DNA from: Crocinitomicaceae bacterium
GTDB lineage: Bacteria > Bacteroidota > Bacteroidia > Flavobacteriales_D > Crocinitomicaceae
Reading direction: 5' to 3'
DNA: 64,000 bases
Assembly: GCA_029249445.1 (NCBI GenBank)
Contig: JAQWHI010000013.1
Location: 245,687-309,686, forward strand
Numbering within the stretch: position 1 is the first letter of the stretch; every line of letters starts with the position of its first letter. The notes under the pieces are model-generated. The model searched no databases. It had not been told where the DNA came from and saw only the letters and a program-made list of their open reading frames with translations. The position numbers and the translations under genes were made by a program. Positions 44,046-52,272 of this stretch are shown here, one piece after another.

Positions 44046-45373
44046 ATAAGGAGTCGGAGAATTGAATTTAGTGCATGTTCTTCCTGTTTGAATTCAATGC
44101 TTCCATAGATTTTTGAAGTTCCATTTTGTGGAGTTTTGATCCTTAGATCAACAAAATCTGCTTCATTGACGAATTTACTGCTTGCCCTAAAAGTCGGAAT
44201 CATTAAAAGTGCTCGTTTTAAAAGTGCAGGTCCTGATACCGATAAAATGTCTTCTGTTGGTCCTGATATTAAAGCAGATAATCTTGGTACTTGATCGATC
44301 AGCTCTGGATTCTGATTCACACCGATGACCAGCGTATTTGAATTCAATTGTCGGTAATGCAGTTGAAGTCCTTTAAAAGAGATTGTGTGATCCCTTGGTT
44401 GTTTTATGTTATTGGATTGGCAAAATGTACGAATTGTTGAATTAAAATCGAGTGTGTCATCAAAAGTGATCAGTGCATCAAACCTTGGGGCAATAAAATA
44501 GCTGGGTTCATCAATTATTTCTAGGCCGTAATAATTCACTGATCCTTCTCTTATTTTTGGTATCCTTAGGTGAAGACTTTTGAAGAAAGAAGATAGTGTG
44601 TCGTTTAAGGTCTTGTTGACAGACGATGACCTTAAATGAAGTCCTTTAGGCTTCAAAACCATTGAATCATACTGTTTTTCTTGTAATATGATTGGGATTT
44701 CCCCACGAACACTGATCGTTTTATCGCTTAAGTCAAGAGCGAGTATTGTTTTTTTCTGGCTATTTGTTTTTTCGAACAATCCACGGTTTGACCACAATTG
44801 AGTGATTGTGGTTTTTTTTGGTTTTCCTAATTGGTCAATGTCGAAATTCGTTTTTTGATTTAAAATTTCATTTGCCCTCCTGTTGAGCTGGGCTTTGCTA
44901 CTTGTTTTGTTACCTTTCGTTTCATAATAAAGCAATCCTACAGTTCCATTTGTAACAACTGACATCTCATTATTTGCGATTGATGGCATATTTTCCATGA
45001 AGACATTAGAGTCGTTTAAGTTGAAAAGAATTCCGGTATATTCAAAGTTGTTAATGTCATGTTTAAAGAGAATGAAGTCAGATTGAAACGAAATACCAGT
45101 CGATGTTACTTTCGTTTTTCCATCCTTTCGGTAGAGTTTACTCAGAAGTTCTATTGTTTTGTCATCTTCGTATACAATCAATGAGGATAAACTTTCCTTA
45201 AGTATCTTATGTGTTTCAATACGAAGAACAAAATGTGCGTCCTCGGGGATGCAATCGATGTGCTTGTTATCGATTGGTTGAAGGAAGAGTGAAACCAAAC
45301 CATAGCCGATCCACAGCATTGATAGGACAAACAATGTGGCAAGCAATCGACCTGTAGCAATAATTTTTTGCAT
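44033..45373 (-). CDS. Membrane-anchored protein of unknown function (446 aa)
   Basis: I do not recognise this gene. One N-terminal membrane helix (residues about 10-32, LLATLFVLSMLWIGYGLVSLFL) anchors a large extracytoplasmic domain. The domain starts CIPEDAHFVLRIETHKILKESL and carries alternating beta strands and short helices (GILFNLNDSN, FDALITFDDTLDF, NTLVIGVNQNPELID). Its closing part contains ISGPTEDILSVSGPALLKR. It is monocistronic, with only a weak box (TATTTTTA) near its start. It converges onto the BtuF-like gene with a 13-bp overlap of coding ends. Confidence 0.65.
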   Translation of the reverse strand: MQKIIATGRLLATLFVLSMLWIGYGLVSLFLQPIDNKHIDCIPEDAHFVLRIETHKILKESLSSLIVYEDDKTIELLSKLYRKDGKTKVTSTGISFQSDFILFKHDINNFEYTGILFNLNDSNVFMENMPSIANNEMSVVTNGTVGLLYYETKGNKTSSKAQLNRRANEILNQKTNFDIDQLGKPKKTTITQLWSNRGLFEKTNSQKKTILALDLSDKTISVRGEIPIILQEKQYDSMVLKPKGLHLRSSSVNKTLNDTLSSFFKSLHLRIPKIREGSVNYYGLEIIDEPSYFIAPRFDALITFDDTLDFNSTIRTFCQSNNIKQPRDHTISFKGLQLHYRQLNSNTLVIGVNQNPELIDQVPRLSALISGPTEDILSVSGPALLKRALLMIPTFRASSKFVNEADFVDLRIKTPQNGTSKIYGSIEFKQEEHALNSILRLLIQAI

Positions 45374-45561
45374 ACGTAAAAATACTCTTTTGTTTAATGT
45401 TAAGGTTTATTTCAAAATAACCTATATATTTTGATTTGTTCTTTTTCCCTTTTTCTTCATTAAAGGATAGTTCAATAACGCTGTTATTCAAAGATCTTTT
45501 GTCTCAAAAAAGAATAAAATTTCGGTGTCAATTCTTTATACATTATTTTGTAACAAACCCT

Positions 45562-45569
45562 TACATTTG
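45562..45569 (+). promoter_or_regulatory. -7 box ending 4 nt before the PlsC-like gene
   Basis: TACATTTG is a perfect TAnnTTTG, followed by TCTT and then the ATG at 45574. The -33 region 19 nt upstream (TACA) does not match. Confidence 0.5.
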
Positions 45570-45573
45570 TCTT

Positions 45574-46116
45574 ATGCGAAAAATCCCACTCTATATTCTA
45601 AAGCTTTTTGGCTGGAAAATTGATTCTCGAACCCCAGAAAATGTTAAGAAATGTGTTGTTGTGGTTGGTCCACATACCTCAAATTGGGATTTTGTTATCG
45701 GAAGAATGGCATTTATCTCTTACGGCGTTCGCGGACGGTTTCTGATTAAGAAAGAAGCTTTCTTTTTCCCAATTGGGTGGATACTTAAGAAGATGGGTGG
45801 AATTCCGGTAGATCGTAGTAAAAACAACAACCTCACCGATCAAGCAGTTAAAATGTTTGATGAGAATGATTCACTTTTCTTGGTATTTACTCCCGAAGGT
45901 ACAAGAAGTTACAATCCAAATTGGAAAAAAGGGTTTTATTACATTGCGAAAAAGGCAGATGTTCCAATTTATATTTGTTACATGGATTACAAAAACAAGA
46001 TTGGTGGATTTCATAGCTTGTTCGAGCCAACGGACGATGTAAAGAAGGATATCAAATATATCAAGTCTGTAATGGGTCAATTTCAGGGGAAATATCCCGA
46101 GAAAGGGGTGTATTAG
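45574..46116 (+). CDS. PlsC-like 1-acylglycerol-3-phosphate acyltransferase family protein
   Basis: A 180-aa small member of the lysophospholipid acyltransferase superfamily. The catalytic HX4D motif is in GPHTSNWDFVIG, the second block is FLIKKEAFFFPIGWILKKMGGIPVDR, and the EGTR motif is TPEGTRSYNPNWKKGF. It transfers acyl groups to lysophosphatidate or a related lipid. The frame runs upstream to 45436, but the homologous part starts with MRKIPLYILKLFGW at 45574, just after a -7 box, so I use this start. Coding ends overlap the convergent DUF5522 gene by 4 bp. Confidence 0.85.
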   Translation: MRKIPLYILKLFGWKIDSRTPENVKKCVVVVGPHTSNWDFVIGRMAFISYGVRGRFLIKKEAFFFPIGWILKKMGGIPVDRSKNNNLTDQAVKMFDENDSLFLVFTPEGTRSYNPNWKKGFYYIAKKADVPIYICYMDYKNKIGGFHSLFEPTDDVKKDIKYIKSVMGQFQGKYPEKGVY

Positions 46117-46298
46117 CGCTCTATTTTACCTGTTTTTTGGTTGAAGTCATACGGGCAATGTTTACAGCCACTTTTGCAGCAATACCCTCGTTTTAAGTGG
46201 TATTTCTCAGTAAAGATGATGAATCCCTCAGGACTTGTATAAAAATCTTCTTTATCAAGGTTCGTTCGCTTTGAAAAACCAGACATGTCATCGCTCAT
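46113..46298 (-). CDS. DUF5522 family small cysteine-rich protein
   Basis: A 61-aa protein. The family core is the stretch FYTSPEGFIIFTEKYHLKRG followed by YCCKSGCKHCPYDF, a cluster of four cysteines and one histidine in 10 residues that could bind a metal. The function is unknown. The start sits 4 nt after a perfect -7 box. It is convergent with the PlsC-like gene, sharing 4 bp at the 3' ends. Confidence 0.8.
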   Translation of the reverse strand: MSDDMSGFSKRTNLDKEDFYTSPEGFIIFTEKYHLKRGYCCKSGCKHCPYDFNQKTGKIER

Positions 46299-46302
46299 GC
46301 GA

Positions 46303-46310
46303 CAAATTTA
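46303..46310 (-). promoter_or_regulatory. -7 box ending 4 nt before the DUF5522 gene
   Basis: The minus strand reads TAAATTTG, then TCGC, then the ATG at 46298. A second near-match (CATATTTG) faces the other way toward the ACC-deaminase-like gene about 10 bp further on. Confidence 0.5.
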
Positions 46311-46339
46311 ACTCATATTTGTAAGAGAAAAGAAACAAA

Positions 46340-47275
46340 GTGATAGATTTTAAAAAATCGATAGTACAACCCATACAATCAGCAAGTTTGGATGCGAGAG
46401 GAATTGAGTTGTTTGTGAAACGTGATGATTTGTTGCACCCTGATATTTCTGGCAACAAATGGCGCAAATTGAGATTCAATGTCATTCAGTGTTTTAAAAA
46501 CCACAATGCTGGGATTTTAACTTTCGGGGGGGCTTATTCCAACCATTTGTTAGCTACAGCTGCGGCATCTGCTGAGGTAGGTCTCAAGAGTATTGGGATT
46601 GTTCGTGGTGATGAGCTCACCTCTGAAAGTAATGCAATATTGAAACGGTGTACTAGCTATGGGATGGAATTGCAGTTTGTTTCCCGTGAATTGTATCAAC
46701 TTAGGAATGACCGCTATTATCAGGAGAATTTACTTATTCAAAATTCAAATTATTATGTTGTGCCCGAGGGTGGAGCCAATTATCTTGGGATGATTGGTTG
46801 TCAAGAGTTGGTTTCTCAGATTGAGCAACCATTTGATGTGATTGTTTCTGCTCAAGGAACTTCAACAACCAGTTGCGGCTTGGCTCTGGGTCTTGACGAC
46901 AGTCAGCGTTTAATGGTAGTACCTGTGTTAAAGGGCTACGACTCAATCGGTGAAATGCAATCGTTAATGAGTCGTTCTGCGATGGCGGAGGATGCAATTG
47001 ACTTTGCTTTAAGTTCGGTACTTGTTTCTGATGAATATCACTTTGGAGGCTATGGGAAGTACACTTGGGAGCTGCTTGAATTCATCCGGTCGTTTCACAA
47101 TCGATATCGGATTAAACTTGACCCCATCTACACTGGAAAGGCAATGTATGCTTTGCAAAAAGAGATTGATTCCGGCGCTATGGACGGCAAACGAATTGTA
47201 TTTCTGCATACAGGTGGAGTTCAAGGTGCTCAGTCCATTATCGAGAAGTCAGGTTTTGATTTGTTTGGAGGGTGA
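46340..47275 (+). CDS. 1-aminocyclopropane-1-carboxylate deaminase / D-cysteine desulfhydrase-like protein
   Basis: A 311-aa fold-type II PLP enzyme with a GTG start at 46340. The PLP lysine is in PDISGNKWRKLRF near residue 47, and the adjacent GGAYSNHLLATAAASAEVGL holds substrate-site residues. EGGANYLG and FLHTGGVQGAQSI complete the family pattern. Members deaminate ACC, or cleave D-cysteine to pyruvate, H2S and ammonia. Sequence alone does not decide, though in non-plant-associated bacteria D-cysteine is more common. It lies near the cystathionine synthase but not in its operon. Confidence 0.82.
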   Translation: MIDFKKSIVQPIQSASLDARGIELFVKRDDLLHPDISGNKWRKLRFNVIQCFKNHNAGILTFGGAYSNHLLATAAASAEVGLKSIGIVRGDELTSESNAILKRCTSYGMELQFVSRELYQLRNDRYYQENLLIQNSNYYVVPEGGANYLGMIGCQELVSQIEQPFDVIVSAQGTSTTSCGLALGLDDSQRLMVVPVLKGYDSIGEMQSLMSRSAMAEDAIDFALSSVLVSDEYHFGGYGKYTWELLEFIRSFHNRYRIKLDPIYTGKAMYALQKEIDSGAMDGKRIVFLHTGGVQGAQSIIEKSGFDLFGG

Positions 47276-47277
47276 TT

Positions 47278-47308
47278 CAGACTAAAAAAAATTGGTCTGC
47301 CTTTATTT
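47278..47308 (+). terminator. Weak terminator after the ACC-deaminase-like gene
   Basis: CAGAC (47278-47282) pairs with GTCTG (47295-47299) around an A/T loop, followed by CCTTTATTT. The stem is only 5 bp, so it is a candidate only. Confidence 0.35.
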
Positions 47309-47340
47309 AAAAGTTACTCTGTTTCGTTTGAATGAAGGAT

Positions 47341-48183
47341 TTAAATTAATTCGACTGCTTCTTTAACATCATGTACTCGAAGAATTTGTGCTCCTTTTTT
47401 CAGGGCGACTTTATTTACTTCAATTGTGCCTTCGAGCGCTTGCTCCGGAAGAATGCCTAGTTTTTTATAGATCATTGATTTTCTTGATAGCCCAGCAAGA
47501 ATCGGTCTATCAAGAAAATGAAAGCGATCTAAGAAATCGAGCAGCTCATAATTTTGATCAATTGTTTTGCTAAATCCAAACCCTGGATCGATAATGATAT
47601 CATGAATACCCTTTGACTCAAGTATATTTATTTTTTTTGAGAAGTACTTGCACATGTCCATATACAAGTTTTTGTATTGTACATTTTTCTGCATGTTTTG
47701 CGGTGTTCCAATCATATGCATCAATATGTAGGGTGTTTTGTAATGTGCAGCAACATCGCAAATTTGACTATCGATGGAGAAACCACTGATGTCATTGATG
47801 ATTGTCGCTCCATTTTCAATTGCAACTTTAGCGACATGGGAGCGAAATGTATCAATTGATACTGTGGCATCTGGAAACTCACGGATGATTGCTCGAATAA
47901 CAGGCTCGACTCGATCTGTTTCCTCTTGAATTGATATGTCCGTTGCGCCCGGTCTGGAGGAATATCCTCCAATGTCTAAAATTGTAGCGCCCTCCATTAA
48001 CATATTTTTAACGCGTTCCAAAATAATGTTTATTGATGTGGCTCTGCTGCCTCTATAGAAAGAATCGGGCGTCACGTTCACGATTCCCATAACGATTGGT
48101 GTGGATAAGTCAATGAACTTATCACCGGCAACAATACTTTTGTTACTGGGAAAAATTGTATCTTCAACGTTTGAAATTTGCAT
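47341..48183 (-). CDS. folP: Dihydropteroate synthase
   Basis: A 280-aa TIM-barrel enzyme of folate synthesis that joins DHPP to p-aminobenzoate, the sulfonamide target. Motifs are MGIVNVTPDSFYRGSR near residue 32, GGYSSRPGA, IINDISGF, DPGFGFSKT with the pterin Lys region, and GLSRKSMI. I use the ATG at 48183 (MQISNVEDTIFPS). A longer frame to 48231 would overlap the divergent DUF1599 gene. It is divergent from that gene with 10 bp between start codons, so their control regions must overlap. Confidence 0.95.
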   Translation of the reverse strand: MQISNVEDTIFPSNKSIVAGDKFIDLSTPIVMGIVNVTPDSFYRGSRATSINIILERVKNMLMEGATILDIGGYSSRPGATDISIQEETDRVEPVIRAIIREFPDATVSIDTFRSHVAKVAIENGATIINDISGFSIDSQICDVAAHYKTPYILMHMIGTPQNMQKNVQYKNLYMDMCKYFSKKINILESKGIHDIIIDPGFGFSKTIDQNYELLDFLDRFHFLDRPILAGLSRKSMIYKKLGILPEQALEGTIEVNKVALKKGAQILRVHDVKEAVELI

Positions 48184-48193
48184 AGTTAAATCA

Positions 48194-48748
48194 ATGAGTA
48201 AAACTGATACTGAGTTCACAAATGTAATCAATGTTTGTAGAGATATTTTTTCAAAGAAAACAAAGGATTACGGAACTGCTTGGAGAATTTTAAGACCAAG
48301 TTCGTTAACTGATCAATTGTTTATAAAAGCCCAGCGGATCCGGACGTTACAAGAAACCGGAGAGAATAGGGTGGGAGAGAATATTGAAGATGAGTTCATA
48401 GCAATTGTTAATTACTGTGTTATGGCTATTGTTCAGTTACGTGAGAAGGATCTTGAAGCGCTTGAATTGCCAGCAAAAGAGGCTGTTTTTTTGTACGATA
48501 AGTATGCGGCAGAGGCAACGGATTTGATGAAAAAGAAGAACCATGATTATGGAGAGGCTTGGCGCGATATGAGAGTGAGTTCTCTCACGGATTTGATTTT
48601 ACAAAAGATATTTAGAGTCAAACAAATTGAAGACAATGATGGTGCAACGTTAGTTAGCGAGGGAATCGATGCGAATTATTTTGACATGTTGAATTATGCA
48701 GTATTTGCGCTTATTCATTTGAATGTTGGTCAAAACGTAAAATTATGA
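48194..48748 (+). CDS. DUF1599 protein with internal duplication
   Basis: A 184-aa protein made of two copies of one domain. Copy 1 (about residues 15-85) holds SKKTKDYGTAWRILRPSSLTDQLF and a following acidic helix ending IVNYCVMAIVQL. Copy 2 (about 100-178) holds KKKNHDYGEAWRDMRVSSLTDLI and MLNYAVFALIHL. DUF1599 is listed as a nucleotide-modification-associated domain, and its biochemical role is unclear. I start at the ATG at 48194, since the open frame upstream overlaps folP. It overlaps the BT_3928 gene by 4 bp. Confidence 0.85.
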   Translation: MSKTDTEFTNVINVCRDIFSKKTKDYGTAWRILRPSSLTDQLFIKAQRIRTLQETGENRVGENIEDEFIAIVNYCVMAIVQLREKDLEALELPAKEAVFLYDKYAAEATDLMKKKNHDYGEAWRDMRVSSLTDLILQKIFRVKQIEDNDGATLVSEGIDANYFDMLNYAVFALIHLNVGQNVKL

Positions 48749-50682
48749 AGGAGAAAATTACTCTTGAAGGAAGATCATTGATCTTTAATATTGGTTTTAT
48801 AGTTCTTAATTTATTGGGACTAACATTTCTAGTAATAGGCTATCACGATAACTTTGAAGACAATGCCACGCTATTCAAATCAATGGGCTGGATTTTAATG
48901 ATGCTGAGTATTGGTGGACTCATTATTTTCAAAGGTCGGTTGTTAATGGCGAGTACTTCTAGGGTTTTCGTTGGTGGACTTTTTATTGTTTCGGGACTGG
49001 TCAAGGCCAACGACCCAATCGGATTTTCATACAAGCTCGAAGAGTACTTTGAAGATGGAGCATTAGCATATAGGGTAAAAGAACTTCTTGGAGCTCCAGG
49101 TTTTTCAATGGAGGTATTTATCGATTGGGCACTTTTTTTAAGTGTATTGATTTGCGTTGTTGAAATTGTTCTTGGTGTTCTTGTAATTATTGGAGGTAAA
49201 ATCAAGATCGTTTCCTACCTCATGATGGCAATGATGCTATTTTTTACACTTCTTACATGGCATACCTCAACCTGTGATGGTGATATAAAGTTTGTGGATC
49301 ATGACACTTATATCATGTCTGTTGCTGCCGATGCTCAAGTTGCAGAGACGAAGTTAAGTGAAGCAAGACGGTCCTATAACGAAGCAAAAAATGCGGAAAA
49401 AGCGAACACAGAATACGAACAATTGATTTGGGTTGTTTCTAAATCGAAGGATGAAGTTGTTATCGGTGAGTTGAAATCACCTCAATGCGTTGATGACTGT
49501 GGTTGTTTCGGAGATGCGATGAAAGGGTCGGTCGGCCGTTCTCTAACGCCAAAGGAATCTTTATGGAAAGATATAGTTCTACTTTACTTGGTATTTTGGA
49601 TTTTCTTAGCGCAGTGGATTATTACTCCAAATACACGAAAGGGAAATAGGGTGTTAATTCCTGCTTCTCTGATCGTTATTTTATTCTTTTCTTGGGTCTT
49701 TGGATGGTATTTTCCAATTTTCTTTGGAGCTATTTCAATCTTCGGTGCGCTTTGGGTGCTTCGTAATGGGAAGCGATACTTAGGTAACTACTATGGCAGT
49801 TCTCTTTTGGTTGTTTTTCTGACACTTTTTATGACAACATATGTGTTAATGTATAATCCGATTAAAGATTACAGACCATATTCCATCGGCTCCGATTTAA
49901 ATGTTAAAATGAACGATGGAGTTGTTGGAGAATATGAAAATGTTTTGGTCTACAAAAACCTAATAACTGGAAAAGAAAAAGAGTTTAATGCAACTTCTGA
50001 AGCCTATTTCAATTCAAAAATTTGGGAAGACACCCTGAATTGGAAGTATAAGGAAATGCGTGAAAAGGTGCTTGTAGAGCCTAAGAATGCATCCATTATG
50101 GATTTTCACCCAATGATTAATCTGTCAGATTTAAGTGACGCTGAGCGTGGGTTGCAGATGATTAAGAAGTTTACTGATACTTCTTCCATTCGAGTCATTC
50201 GAGTCAGAGATCATTATGACGATCAAATCTATGAGGTGCCAATTCAGGAATATTATTCTTTGGATTATCCTGAATCAGCCTATACGGTTCTAGATACGCT
50301 TCTTAGTTTTCCTGATGCAATTAGCGATGTGGATATAAAGGATGCATTGCTTCGTGAGGAACGAATTGTTGCAGTTATTTCAAAGCGCCTTGATGATGCT
50401 TGTTGGGACAATATTGATAAAGTAAAAGCACTCTTTGCTGCATCGAAGAAAGAGAATGTACCTTTCATACTTATTTGTAACGCAAGCCGTTCCTCAATCA
50501 ATGAGTTTAGAACGCAGAATAAATTTAATATACCTACATTTTTGATGGATGAGATTGAATTGAAGATTATTTCAAGATCAAATCCATCGATTGTAGTTTT
50601 CGAGAAGGGCATTGTCAAAGGGAAATATCCCTATAGATCGACCCCTTCAGTGGAGTTGTTTAGATCAAATCATTTAAAGTAA
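48745..50682 (+). CDS. BT_3928 family DoxX-like membrane protein
   Basis: A 645-aa protein. The N-terminal third holds a DoxX/MauE-like helical bundle (helices near 15-33, 49-65, 73-87, 125-150 and 155-170) with the conserved cysteine block VDDCGCFGD near residue 250. More helices follow (about 275-370). The C-terminal 270 residues are soluble and end in a thioredoxin-like fold (LREERIVAVISKRLDDACWDNIDKV, ending ... SNPSIVVFEKGIVKGKY) but lack the usual CxxC. It may connect electrons or disulfides across the membrane. It is translationally coupled with DUF1599 and tpiA. Confidence 0.82.
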   Translation: MKEKITLEGRSLIFNIGFIVLNLLGLTFLVIGYHDNFEDNATLFKSMGWILMMLSIGGLIIFKGRLLMASTSRVFVGGLFIVSGLVKANDPIGFSYKLEEYFEDGALAYRVKELLGAPGFSMEVFIDWALFLSVLICVVEIVLGVLVIIGGKIKIVSYLMMAMMLFFTLLTWHTSTCDGDIKFVDHDTYIMSVAADAQVAETKLSEARRSYNEAKNAEKANTEYEQLIWVVSKSKDEVVIGELKSPQCVDDCGCFGDAMKGSVGRSLTPKESLWKDIVLLYLVFWIFLAQWIITPNTRKGNRVLIPASLIVILFFSWVFGWYFPIFFGAISIFGALWVLRNGKRYLGNYYGSSLLVVFLTLFMTTYVLMYNPIKDYRPYSIGSDLNVKMNDGVVGEYENVLVYKNLITGKEKEFNATSEAYFNSKIWEDTLNWKYKEMREKVLVEPKNASIMDFHPMINLSDLSDAERGLQMIKKFTDTSSIRVIRVRDHYDDQIYEVPIQEYYSLDYPESAYTVLDTLLSFPDAISDVDIKDALLREERIVAVISKRLDDACWDNIDKVKALFAASKKENVPFILICNASRSSINEFRTQNKFNIPTFLMDEIELKIISRSNPSIVVFEKGIVKGKYPYRSTPSVELFRSNHLK

Positions 50683-51428
50683 TGGCTCAAAAAATAGTAG
50701 CAGGAAATTGGAAAATGAACCTCAAATTGGATGAAGCAATTCGATTGGTTGAAGTGTTGAAAATTAATCACATCGAAAGTGATGTCCGTGTTGTTTTGTT
50801 TCCTCCATCGGTCTACATCGATACCCTATCGCACCGGATAGACGATCACATTGAGTTGGGAGTCCAAAACTTCCATGCTGAGGCAAAGGGAGCTTATACA
50901 GGTGAATTGGCAATTAATCAAATAAAAAGTGTTGGAGCGAATATTGGCTTGATTGGTCACAGTGAGCGTCGCGCCTATTTTGCCGAAACAAATGACATTC
51001 TTAAGCTCAAGGTCGATGCTGCTGTTTCACAAGAATTTCAATTTATATTCTGTTGTGGTGAACCGTTAATGATTCGAGAGGCAGGCGAGGAACTTGATTT
51101 TGTTAAAATGCAATTGGAAGAGAGTTTGTTTCATCTATCGAAAGATGAAATGCTGGATCGAATTATTGCTTATGAACCGGTTTGGGCAATTGGAACTGGT
51201 AAGACTGCATCTGCAGAACAAGCGGAGAGTATGCACCGTGCCATTCGAACCTGGCTTCACGAGAAATATGATGAAGAAACCGCACAAAGTGTTTCTCTCT
51301 TGTATGGAGGTAGTTGCAATCATGAAAATGCTAGAGAATTGTTTTCATGTCCAAACGTGGATGGCGGTCTCATTGGAGGAGCTTCATTGAAATCAGAAGT
51401 ATTTTGTGAGATAATTAAATCCTATTAA
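50682..51428 (+). CDS. tpiA: Triosephosphate isomerase
   Basis: A 248-aa glycolytic TIM-barrel enzyme. The substrate lysine is in GNWKMN near residue 10, the catalytic histidine in LIGHSERRAYF near 91-101, the catalytic Glu in AYEPVWAIGTGKTAS near 162-176 (loop 6 included), and the phosphate loops are LLYGGSC and DGGLIGGASLKS. The start codon shares one base with the BT_3928 stop (TAATG), and the same arrangement joins it to prmA. Confidence 0.98.
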   Translation: MAQKIVAGNWKMNLKLDEAIRLVEVLKINHIESDVRVVLFPPSVYIDTLSHRIDDHIELGVQNFHAEAKGAYTGELAINQIKSVGANIGLIGHSERRAYFAETNDILKLKVDAAVSQEFQFIFCCGEPLMIREAGEELDFVKMQLEESLFHLSKDEMLDRIIAYEPVWAIGTGKTASAEQAESMHRAIRTWLHEKYDEETAQSVSLLYGGSCNHENARELFSCPNVDGGLIGGASLKSEVFCEIIKSY

Positions 51429-52270
51429 TGGATACACTGGAACTTAAAATAGATTTGTCCCCTAAGAAGCCTTGGAGCGATATTCTAATAGCTGAGTTGT
51501 CAGAACTGGGCTTTGATAGCTTTGTTGACACCAAACAGGGAATACTAGCCTATGGAAGTGCTGATTTAGATGTGGATGAATTACTCTCTCAGACATCAAT
51601 TGTTCTTGATGATTCAGTCAATTATTCGACGACACAAACGATTATTCCTCATCAAAATTGGAATGCTGTATGGGAGGCTGAATTTCATCCTGTACATGTT
51701 GAGGAATATGCCACAATCCTTGCGCCATTTCACTCTGATGATCAGGCAAAGGGAATGAAAGTTAGGATACAACCTCAAATGTCTTTTGGGACAGGGCATC
51801 ATCAAACGACATGGATGATGACCAAGGCACTATTTGAACTGGATACAATGCCAATGCATGTATTGGATATGGGTACGGGTACAGGAGTATTGGCGATTGT
51901 CGCTGAAAATCTTGGGGCTGAGCGGGTTTTAGCAATCGATATTGAGGATTGGTCTGCTGAAAATGCACTACTGAATTCAAATGCAAACAATTGCAAAACA
52001 ATCGAAGTGAAATGTGGTGACATTGAACTTGTAAAAGATGAATTCTTTGGTTTGATCATTGCGAACATAAATAAAAATATTTTGAAAGGTCATTTAAGTT
52101 CTTATGCAGCTCATTTGGAGCCTGGAGGAGTGTTGCTTTTGAGTGGTTTTTTTATAACTGATGTAGATGAGATGGTTTCTTGTGCTGAGGAAAATGGATT
52201 GATGCTAATAAAACGATTCGAAAAAGATGAGTGGGCAGCAATACAGCTGCTAAAAAAAATAAAAAAATAG
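51428..52270 (+). CDS. prmA: Ribosomal protein L11 methyltransferase
   Basis: A 280-aa enzyme. The N-terminal substrate-binding domain (residues about 1-80) precedes a class I methyltransferase with MSFGTGHHQTTWMM near 116-130 and SAM motif I LDMGTGTGVLAIVAENLGA near 143-160. Its post-methyl motif IANINKNIL is near 210. It trimethylates ribosomal protein L11. The start shares one base with the tpiA stop, and the gene ends 2 bp before the giant secreted protein. Confidence 0.96.
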   Translation: MDTLELKIDLSPKKPWSDILIAELSELGFDSFVDTKQGILAYGSADLDVDELLSQTSIVLDDSVNYSTTQTIIPHQNWNAVWEAEFHPVHVEEYATILAPFHSDDQAKGMKVRIQPQMSFGTGHHQTTWMMTKALFELDTMPMHVLDMGTGTGVLAIVAENLGAERVLAIDIEDWSAENALLNSNANNCKTIEVKCGDIELVKDEFFGLIIANINKNILKGHLSSYAAHLEPGGVLLLSGFFITDVDEMVSCAEENGLMLIKRFEKDEWAAIQLLKKIKK

Positions 52271-52272
52271 TT

